Origin: Artemisia argyi
Lineage: Eukaryota; Streptophyta; Magnoliopsida; Asterales; Asteraceae
Reading direction: 5' to 3'
DNA length: 64,000 nt
Assembly (NCBI GenBank): GCA_030686995.1
Contig: CM060708.1
Span: 256,106,044 to 256,170,043, forward strand
The first letter of the stretch is position 1. Each line of letters opens with the position of its first letter. The notes below the pieces were generated by a model that ran no database searches, was not told where the DNA came from, and was given only the letters and a program-made list of their open reading frames with translations. This document shows positions 55,849-64,000 of the stretch, one piece after another. A program made the position numbers and the translations under genes.

Positions 55849-56547
55849 TAGTTTGTATAATATGTAAAGTAATATGTATTTGTTATTTTAAAGGTATTTT
55901 AAAAATAATATTTATTACATATTTATTGGAGGGCTAATCTACAAATTTAAGATATTTAATTTTTCAAATGTAACATTATTTTCCATTATTAGAAGTGTCT
56001 TATTTAAAATTTTAAGTTAATTTGTATGGAACATACGTCTTGGTATTAAATTCCTATATCTTTAGTTAGTTATCCTTCAAACATCTTTTAACATCATAAT
56101 TAAGTGACGTTGAAAACGAAAGCAAAAAAATTGTATAAATGATTGTGTGTGGGCTTTTAAATAGAGAATTGATTTTGAATATTTAAAGTTTTGGTTGACA
56201 CAATTTATTTTGTAAATAAAATAGTTGTACAGTATTACAGTGTGCTATGTATAATTATACAATGAGTGTCTCAATCAAAATAAAAAATGTGCAAATCATT
56301 TCCTTTTTAAATATTGAATAAGATATAAAGCTTTTATAAAAGTAATCCTTTTTTATTTACTTTTTTATAGGTAAAAGAAAATTATCTTAGAATAAATATA
56401 GGAGCCTTTGTTGTGGTAACTCCTCCCTCGTGTTATGGCTGACGTGGAGCTGCTTAACGCATCGTTAAGCCCACGTTATTACACTGTTCCTTTGCGTTAT
56501 GGTTGGCGTTGCCTTGACAACACTACGTTAAGTTAAGTTCAATATTA

Positions 56548-56548
<1 letters not shown>

Positions 56549-56593
<45 letters not shown>
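56549..56593. repeat. (AAT)n microsatellite, 15 units
   Basis: Pure triplet run inside the element 56402-57855. Confidence 0.95.
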
Positions 56594-56596
<3 letters not shown>

Positions 56597-56655
56597 TACA
56601 CACCCCTTTAAAGGGTAACAATTTGAATTCACAAAATTCAAAATAATAATAATAA

Positions 56656-56657
<2 letters not shown>

Positions 56658-56711
<54 letters not shown>
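56658..56711. repeat. (AAT)n microsatellite, about 18 units
   Basis: A second triplet run. It is separated from the first by CACCCCTTTAAAGGG-type sequence and shorter AAT runs. Confidence 0.95.
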
Positions 56712-56714
<3 letters not shown>

Positions 56715-56939
56715 TCAAAACATCCCCTTTGTAATTAACGGCTAGTTTAGGTTAAAAAAATTAAACAATCGCCCCTTAACGGCTTGTTTCAATTTGAATT
56801 CAAAAGCTTCTATAAATATCAACGTTTACATGTTAGTTTTACACACTTTCCATACACTATTACTCAAAAAAGTTACACAAACGCCCCTTATTGCTTGTCG
56901 TCTCTCACATTCCGTCGAAGAAATGCAAGTGTATATTAA

Positions 56940-57494
56940 AAACAATGCGATAAAGACGATGCGGCTCGACAAAAGGTTATTATTGACGTTATCAAGCAGT
57001 TTGAGCTCGCAAACGCAAAGAAAAAACGTCTGATACAACGATACGCGCAATGCAAAGACTTTTCTGTGAAAAGACAAGCTGTGATTGACCAATTTTTGAG
57101 CGATGAAGCCAAGAAAGACGACGTCATTAGTGACACGTTGTGGGGCTGTGTTTCACAGATACAAGCTAACATAAACAACAAATATGTTGGAGCTATGAGG
57201 AACAAAATTGTTAGTTATGTATCACAACACTTTACTTGACTTGGGCTAGTTGCATCAACTTCATCTAATGCACATACATTTATTGAACAACAACAGTCTC
57301 CTCTGTTTACGGGTTATGAAGACGAGGCAGTTGATGAGCATGACTTAACTGCGAGACAGCATTATGAAATGATGTGTGACGAACAGGCATTAAGAGAAGT
57401 TGAAGCGGAGCAAGCAACACTTCAACAAGAGTGGGATGAGAAACTTAGGAAGAAAGAAGCAGAATGGGTGGAATTCATTGAGGAATTCGTATGA
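56940..57494 (+). pseudogene. Unidentified coding frame with one internal TGA
   Basis: One frame is open from after a TAA (56937) to a TGA at 57492, interrupted only by TGA at 57237. It encodes a charged, helix-rich protein: IKQFELANAKKKRLIQRY, FSVKRQAVIDQFLSDEAKK, DTLWGCVSQIQANINNKY, MRNKIVSYVSQHF, then after the stop ARQHYEMMCDEQALREVEAE and a coiled-coil-like tail EWDEKLRKKEAEWVEFIEE. About 60 codons on either side of the stop show protein-like composition, unlike the AT-rich surroundings. No in-frame ATG exists near the start; the upstream ATGs are in another frame, so a frameshift or lost intron is likely. I do not recognise the family. Confidence 0.5.
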
Positions 57495-57566
57495 TTCTGC
57501 ATGCGGGAAGTACTCGGATTAAGATAGGTTTATGTATTTCATATCGTAGTGTATTTTAGTTAAAAT

Positions 57567-57602
<36 letters not shown>

Positions 57603-57855
57603 GTATTTTGTGTAACGTTTGTTTAATGTTTATGTAATGTTTTTATGGTTATTAATAAAGTGATATGTTGTTTATTAAATAAAGTATTAGTTTAGGGTTG
57701 AATTTATAAATTTTATTTTCAAAAAAATGAGGCCCAAAATTTGGTGTTATGATAAGGGGTGTTTTTTATGTTAAAATTGAAATGTTAAAGCTGATGTGGC
57801 GCTGACGTGACGCGAGATTAACTAATGGCATTGAGTTACCACACCAATTGCTCTA

Positions 57856-58712
57856 AGAAAAAACATGTATAGTTCAATGTTTAAAATCTTTCACTTTTGA
57901 ATATGATAAATTTTAATGGAAATTAAATATTCGTATTTCTCGATTACTTTTTAGAGAGAAAAAGTAATTATATGAGAGGAAATGTAAGAAAAAAATGGTT
58001 CTTTCGAATAGTTTTATGTTCAAAACTTTAAAATCTTTCACTTTTCAAATTTAAAAAAGTACAAAAAAAAAAAAAAAAAAAAGAAAAAAAACATGACATC
58101 TTTATTATTGTTGACAATGATAGCATTTGACGTTTCATTTTCGCATCCATAATTTGCTTATTGCGTTTTCCATCCTCTGCAAATTTTATTTCCTAGGCTT
58201 TGGCATAAACACTAACTTTGAATTATTGAACTACATAAAAAGACTTGGGTAAACTGCAAAAGTCATCCATATGGTTTGTAGATCTTGACACTAGTTATCC
58301 CTTGTTGATACTACTGGCAAGTATCAACCCTAGGTAGTTAAATGTCTAGTACATTACATCTTCTCGAGCTTAAATGATAATTTTGCCCTTAATTAAATTT
58401 ACCAAACACCCTAGATGCTTTAACAAAGCCCATAAACCCTTTATATATAATCCTAATTACTAAGCATATTCATCTTCTTCAAGTACCTAATACACACACA
58501 AAACACATCCACGCTTATTATGCACACCGTATACTAAAACTCTAAAAGTCTAGAATTCTAACTCAAAAACTATAATGTGTTTGTGACACTTACGAAATAC
58601 AAGAAGACAACAAAACACAAAACCTCACTAAGATAGTTTGTACACGAAGACTACGGAAAATGAAACAACAAAAGGGATTGTTCCATGTGCTTTCAACATA
58701 AAAGAAAGATAA
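57856..58712. other. Noncoding AT-rich DNA
   Basis: No gene is seen. It includes poly-A near 58063-58090. Confidence 0.55.
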
Positions 58713-58918
58713 CGGCTATGTTTGGCGTGGAGCGTTTAGAGGCGATTAGCGATGAACAATGAGCTTTTTGATTTTTAGTAGTCGTTTGGCAAAGTAGCGG
58801 TGAGCTTTGCTATTTTGTAAGAAATATCAATTTTCTAATGCTTCTTAAAGAAGCTGTGAGCTGTAGCTACTGCTCATAGCTCACTGTGCTCACTGTTACT
58901 TTTACCAAACACACCCAA
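58713..58918. mobile_element. MITE-like element, about 205 bp
   Basis: The ends GGCTATGTTTGG and CCAAACACACCC are imperfect inverted repeats and AAC flanks both sides. The internal sequence is also partly palindromic (GAGCTTT, AGCTGTGAGCTG, AGCTCACTG). Confidence 0.5.
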
Positions 58919-59404
58919 CATATTCTACTGTCACACCCCCAAAATCGGGTCCAGCAGAAGCATACGTGTAGCTGGGGTGTAACTCAATTGGTATTACAAC
59001 ACACGTACAAAAATGGTTTTCACTTTAATCATTTAGAATAAAATCGTTTAATCAAAAATGTTGAATTTACATCGCTAAAAGTAGTGCGGAAGTAGGCCCT
59101 TAAAAGTATTTTAAAACGGTCCCCATATAAATAATCAGAGTCTTCTATGACCATGTCATACCCTGCCAAAACCTCCAGTAGCGTGCCATTGGTTAAAACC
59201 TGAAAATACATGCTAAAGTGTCAACACGAGGTTGGTGAGTTCATAGAGTTTGTTTAACAAATAAAGTATATAGAAAATGATCACACAGCAAAGGCATCGT
59301 AAATCCACTCAGTTGCAAGTCCCGCCATAAGAGACTTGTAACCTGTGTGTTCACAACCCACTGCTAAAAGATAGTTTACACAATGCACCGGATTATATTC
59401 ACCA

Positions 59405-59518
59405 AAGGTCAAGAATAGACACAAGGGCGGGGGCCTCTCCCCAAATAGTACTACGACATCCAAGGTCAAGTATAGACACAAGGGTAGGGGGCATCTTCCC
59501 ATGAGTACTACCAATACC
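59405..59518. repeat. Two-copy tandem repeat, 57-bp unit
   Basis: AAGGTCAAG[A/T]ATAGACACAAGGG...AGTACTAC occurs at 59405-59461 and 59462-59518, about 80 percent identical. The minus-strand ORF here shows the matching peptide repeat (PLPLCLYLT and PPPLCLFLT) and is not a gene. Confidence 0.9.
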
Positions 59519-60192
59519 TCTCCGATAGTATAGAGTATTATGTATGCACGTAAATACGAATCTTGTATTTAAATTAAGCAAGTATAGTGTAACAAGTATG
59601 TATAACGCAATCAAGTATAATGCCAATCAAGTATAACACAATCAAGTATAAATGTTTCAAGTATCAAGAAAGTATATTTTGAGTATTTGTATAAGTAAGT
59701 AAGTAGTTGAGCATGTATCTCCCCCCAAAGAGTTAAAACGAGTATAAAAAGAGTACAAGCGGGGCTATGACTCACCTGGTGCGATAGCTACGATGACAAA
59801 AGTGGATACACAGAAATGAGGTTCGATCTCTAACCGCAACCTAATATGAATGAATAGTGATCTACTTAGATCCTGAAATGATGAAGAGAATATGCATGCA
59901 CATGATACCTATACCACTCATAACTTGGAAATAATAGTTATAGTCAAAGTAAAGTATTTTCCATACTTAAGAAAAATAAGTCCAACTAGAATAATAAAAA
60001 CTTGTCGTAATATATCGTATATAAAAACGTTAGTGTTATATTCCTCGTTTTTAAAACCTTAAGATATCGTCTAGTATTCGCATAAATAAACCTTGGGTCT
60101 TATGTATTTCATTAGTTAAAAATAAACTCCTGGAATAAGAAATCTAGAAAAAATATGTCATTTAGTACGTAGTTATATTATTTTCTAGTAGT

Positions 60193-60194
<2 letters not shown>

Positions 60195-60224
<30 letters not shown>
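60195..60224. repeat. (AT)n microsatellite, 15 units
   Basis: Pure TA dinucleotide run. Confidence 0.95.
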
Positions 60225-60227
<3 letters not shown>

Positions 60228-61029
60228 CCCCTATATATAATAGCAATACCTGCCAAGTCACTAAGTCCACTTGGGCAAAAAGAATTCAATCCCTATGCCA
60301 CGTTTAATCCATGTCATCAAAACATGTTGCTGGCACACGCCTGGAACACTTCTCTTCACCCCCAAATATTAACACACACAGTTTCACATTCAAAACACAC
60401 GCCTGATGCACACTTTTCTCAAAATCATTCAAACCCTAACAAAAATCACGCCTATAATCACGCCTCCCATCACTCGATGCTAAATCAAATCACAGCCTCA
60501 TGATATTGGTTCCATCAATAACATCAAAAAATACGTTTCATTAAAATTGTTTACCGGCGATTGAAGTTAAGGTCTTGATGATACTATTGAATCTACAATC
60601 ATTAGCCAGGTTTGTTTGATTTTAAATTTGATTTTCAATTATTTTGTACAAGCGATTCAACACAGAATATGAATTTTCTTATTTAAAATTGATTAATTTT
60701 TTGGCTTCAGATCCACAAGAATCAATTGCGTTCAATTATCATCTAGAATGTTAATTTTACTCACATTTGATCAGTTGCTATATCTGTTATTGTTAGGTCG
60801 AGGGTTATTTTAGGACTACTTAGGTCGAGGGTTTTTTGGCTTCAAATCCACAAGATAAATGATTTTGATGAAATGGAATCGACTGATAGTATGATTTGAA
60901 TAATGCGATTTTAGAAAATACACCGGTGAGCTGCAATTATTTAACTATCATATTGTGTTATTTGCTTAACCAACAATGAATTTTGACGTATTTGTACTAA
61001 CCAACAATGAATAATTTGATTATATTTAG

Positions 61030-61225
61030 GTGGGTGGTCCGTCATGGTTAGTAAGGGTCGGTAGAAGGGATTCAACCACTACGAACTTAACTCAAGCCAG
61101 TAATCGTCCAAGAGCTGATCATGATCTAGAATCACTAATTTCTTATTTACAAGAGCTAATCTTCCAAGGATTTGAAATCCAAATTGGGTTATGTTATGCA
61201 CAGGATGGACATCATTGCTAGGCTC
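61030..61225 (+). pseudogene. Class III peroxidase exon fragment
   Basis: After an acceptor-like TATATTTAG the frame reads VGGPSWLVRVGRRDSTTTN and LTQASN, the conserved GGPSW...LGRRDS region of secretory plant peroxidases. Downstream it drifts (DLESLISYLQELIFQGFEI) and the expected haem-ligand region LSGAHT is not intact. It is a single exon piece without signal peptide or distal histidine exon, so it is a fragment. Confidence 0.7.
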
Positions 61226-62820
61226 CACAAAGCATATGACAATCTGCCGTCTGACAGAAAATAGTATGTTGCATACCTTCTTATTCACACTTTAATTCTA
61301 TAAAAGCAAAATCATAAATTGGGTACTTTGGTGTATCATTAAGCATCTTAAAGTTATATATAAAATGGAGAAGGGTCTCATGTTCGATTTCTTATCTGCT
61401 CACTCTTGAAAATGTGCAACCCACTTCAGTAGTTTTGACCACTTTTTATCCATTTGATCTTTTAGAATTAATAACCTGAATCAACCCATGCATAGGTAAT
61501 GGGTCAAAATGTCTACCTTCTACTATGTATAATAAAGTAGCATCTTTGACGGATATAGATGTCTAATTGAATATATACCATATCCCTCAGCCAGACGTGT
61601 CTCTGGATCGTTTCTGATGTTGATGGTGATGATGGAGATGCTTCCTTCATATTAACATGCTTAAACACCAACCATTAAGCATATATTGTTTTGATTGTTT
61701 AATCTTAATTATATTGATTTTTGCCTATAATTGCAAATTGTTCTTTCAGAAAACAAAAAATAAGTAGTTTTAAAAACTTTATAAAACACCTCTAACTTAA
61801 CCTTGTGTAACATCCTATCTTGACACAAGCTTGAAGCAACAGGTGTAGCCTGTTTACACATGATAGCATGTTTACACAAGCTTGAAATTGTCGCATCAAT
61901 GATGAAAGAAGAAGCGTATAGAAGAAAATTAAGAAAAACCTGTGTTTTGAATGGTTGACTTTGTGATTTGAATAAGAAAAAATAGTATATTGTTACTATT
62001 GGTCATAACAAAAACATAACTGATTAAAATCTTTGAAATTGTTACTATTGTAGTTATTGATCTCCTTCGTCTGTTGGCTTTTCAAGGTAATACCTATAAT
62101 GTAGGTTGCCGATGTCTGTTCCACCAATTCATTATTTCATTTAAAATTATGAGAGTTCATAGTTGTAGTTTTATAACTACGAAACCATACCCTCCTAACT
62201 GTGGTTTATCTATCCAATATTAGTTTACTTTTTTTTGCTAATACTTTGATAATGCATTATGGAGATAAGTGACAAGATACATACTTTGATAATGAAACTG
62301 ATATAGATGTGATGTTTAACTGACCACAATAATTATTTTCAAATAAGCGGAGTTTAAGATGTTACTGGATTTCTTAAAGAGTTTGAGCATATTTGGAGAA
62401 AAAGCTCCTACTGAGCGGATTCAAGAGCTTATTCAAATTATGGAAGGTCAAGCGGACCTAGATGCGCAGTTTGACGTAATTTCTAATAGACTCGAATTAT
62501 TTGTATAAATATAATGTGTGTAGATTGAATGACCGAGTAGATAATACTCAAAGGGGCGATGATACAGAGACGAGCAGAACCACCAAAGCTACCACATATC
62601 CTAAGGCGAAGATATAGAGATGAGCAGAACAACTCATCAATTAACAACCAGGTATGTGAATTTGTGATCTGATAAAAATGTATAAAATTGATTACAAGTG
62701 ACCACATTGGTCAGAAACTGTTTTTAGTTGGATGTAAATATACAAAAGTGCCAGTTAAGATCCACAAGTCTGATCTTATACGGACTATGTATTTGGGCTT
62801 TGATAATTTATTCATTGCAG
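61226..62820. other. Mostly noncoding, one short protein-like stretch
   Basis: A frame near 62358-62505 reads MLLDFLKSLSIFGEKAPTER and IQELIQIMEGQADLDAQFDV, then ends in a stop. It looks like a protein fragment but I cannot name it. GAGACGAGCAGAAC/GAGATGAGCAGAAC is repeated at 62567 and 62617. No other gene is seen. Confidence 0.4.
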
Positions 62821-62961
62821 GTTCTAGACAATGGCTTGCTTATTGATCACGATGATCAACAGTCAATTGCATATGCTTTATTAAAGCTTTTTGCAGATAA
62901 GCAACTTTGGGAAAAATGCAGGGCAAATGGGCTGAGAGACATCTCCTCAAGTATTTGCAAA
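62821..62961 (+). pseudogene. Sucrose-phosphate synthase exon fragment
   Basis: After a good acceptor (TTCATTGCAG) the frame reads [20 protein letters not shown] and [18 protein letters not shown], which matches the C-terminal part of the glucosyltransferase domain of plant sucrose-phosphate synthase (a cytosolic enzyme of sucrose synthesis). The family's following SWPEHCK is lost and the frame soon stops. One exon of a protein over 1000 aa long is present. Confidence 0.75.
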
Positions 62962-63218
62962 ACAAAAATTTACATTTTTTGGTTACATATGTATTACATG
63001 TAGCGTCATCGTTAATGGGGGCAACGGGGTTAGTGCGGGCATCTGGGCCAAAAAATCTCTTTAATTCCGTTTGATACATGTCTATGCATGAGGGGCAATG
63101 ATGATAAAGCACAAGTAAAGGTGTGCCATATGTAGTTATCTGCTAATTTATTCTTTATGTCTAATATGTAGTTATCTTAGATAGGAAGGGTTTGGTGAGG
63201 TGTATTGTAATGGCACGG

Positions 63219-63356
63219 GGAAGCATATATTAGTTTTTGCACAAGCAAAATGGTTCATTTAAGCTTCCTTTGTCATTGGAAATAGCAATTGATGTATCAA
63301 AGGGCATGACCTATCTGCACGAAAATAATATTACCCATAAGTACTTGAAAACTTGA
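63219..63356 (+). pseudogene. Raf-like (ACT/STY-type) protein kinase fragment
   Basis: The frame reads GSIY, a TAG, then [33 protein letters not shown] and THKYLKT before a TGA. This matches the region before and at the catalytic loop of STY8/STY46-like kinases (family HRDLK); here the catalytic Asp is Tyr. Two stops and the missing lobes make it nonfunctional. Confidence 0.65.
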
Positions 63357-64000
63357 ATCTTCCAGATTGCAAAGGTATTCTGATGAAGGGTTGCCACACA
63401 CCCCTTCTAGTGTTTTAATACTTTACCAAATATTGGGATAAAGAGCAACTTGACACATTATTAAGGAAAAGGAAGCTGAAAAATTGTCATTCCGTACTCC
63501 AAGAAAAGCTTTGGATAAGCTTGATAACGGAAAAAATACCCTCATTCGTATCCACTAGGCAAGTATCTTTTAGAATGTTAGTTTAAAGTACAAGCATTTG
63601 GTTTATGGTCTTTATAAGTGTATGTTTCTTTTGTATTTGTTGGTGTGTGGAGCAGGACATAGAGGTGATCTGGATCAATCGCGTGCACAAGACTGGATGT
63701 TGAACGAAAAGCGTGGGCATGAGATTCAAGAGAATGTGGACTCCAGATCATAGTCGTTTAAACAATACATGGTCTATGGTATGCCTAAAAGTCTCGAAAC
63801 CACAGTGACTCATCTACATTGGAAGATGAATGGGATGATGAACATATAAATACATGAACTTGAACTAATTGTTTTTTTTTTTTCGGTCGTTAGATAATTT
63901 AGTTAATTGAATGCATTTCCAGGTGTACTCATCAAGGCTGCAGTTTCGAATGGGTTTGTAATTACTTAAAGCCATTGAAAATTACAAACCTTTGTTTTAT
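63357..64000. other. Noncoding right edge
   Basis: No domain is recognised. A short frame near 63656-63752 (GHRGDLDQSRAQDWM) has a normal codon look but no known match. Confidence 0.4.

Larger units (their letters stand above)
56402..57855. mobile_element. Inverted-repeat DNA transposon derivative with a broken ORF
   Basis: The left GAGCCTTTGTTGTGGTAACTC and the right GAGTTACCACACCAATTGCTC are inverted repeats of about 21 bp, with GCTGACGTGGAGCTG near one end and GCTGATGTGGCGCTGACGTG near the other. Inside are two AAT microsatellites and the coding relic 56940-57494. The short GC-containing TIRs fit a PIF/Harbinger-like element, but the transposase is not recognisable and no 3-bp duplication was confirmed. 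Confidence 0.45.
58931..61029. other. Dispersed-repeat DNA starting TGTCACACCCCC
   Basis: No gene is supported. TGTCACACCCCCAAAATCGG (58931) looks like a repeat terminus, perhaps of an LTR, but no partner was found. It contains a 57-bp tandem pair (59405-59518) and an AT microsatellite (60195-60224). TTTTTTGGCTTCA[G/A]ATCCACAAGA occurs twice near 60697 and 60834. Confidence 0.45.

Noticed and set aside
58931..60230. Solo LTR starting TGTCACACCCCC
   Set aside because: No matching CA end, target duplication or second copy could be found in the window, so it is reported only as dispersed-repeat DNA.

Overview
The window is AT-rich nuclear DNA from a flowering plant. The evidence is two plant-type Ty3/gypsy retrotransposons, intron-containing GH3 (auxin-amido synthetase) genes, relics of plant adenylate isopentenyltransferase, class III peroxidase and sucrose-phosphate synthase genes, and many small inverted-repeat transposons. 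The repeat style would fit a eudicot such as Asteraceae, but nothing here proves the family. There is no prokaryotic signal, no tRNA or rRNA gene and no CRISPR array that I can see.

Layout. 1-2796: Athila-like Ty3/gypsy pol, entering from the left edge, one continuous frame broken by four stop codons, followed by a long untranslated spacer and a probable long 3' LTR (about 4889-8457). 8460-22834: a probable Helitron (clear 3' hairpin plus CTAG at 22834) into which a complete, young Tat-type Ty3/gypsy element has inserted (10252-20504; two 491-bp LTRs with 4 mismatches, 5-bp target duplication CATAC, PBS, PPT, one uninterrupted 1874-aa gag-pol). Downstream of pol and in antisense lies a four-exon gene (16964-19587) with its own TATA-like site; it reads cleanly through three introns but has one nonsense codon. 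22835-32702: AT-rich DNA with two more Helitron 3' ends (28276 and 32702), a helicase relic with a damaged Walker A, and a 1.4-kb direct duplication. 32988-38354: a MULE-like element with long inverted termini that carries an intron-containing piece of a FAD monooxygenase gene and other fragments.

38430-51190: the only convincing host genes, a tandem duplication of a unit made of a GH3 gene followed by an isopentenyltransferase relic. Copy 1 is at 38723-41687 (590 aa), copy 2 at 43943-49149 (593 aa). Both have three exons with matching splice sites. GH3 enzymes conjugate auxin to amino acids and the neighbouring relic derives from a cytokinin-synthesis enzyme, so the unit once paired auxin-inactivating and cytokinin-making genes. 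After duplication the introns were invaded independently: copy 1 by a 698-bp inverted-repeat element, copy 2 by a 285-bp MITE with a 9-bp target duplication and by a 1980-bp near-palindrome that itself carries a 208-bp hAT-type MITE.

51193-64000: mostly noncoding, with AAT microsatellites, several MITEs, an inverted-repeat element with an unidentified broken coding frame (56940-57494), a tandem 57-bp repeat, and at the right end a cluster of unrelated gene fragments in the same orientation (peroxidase, sucrose-phosphate synthase, Raf-like protein kinase), which looks like transposon-mediated capture.
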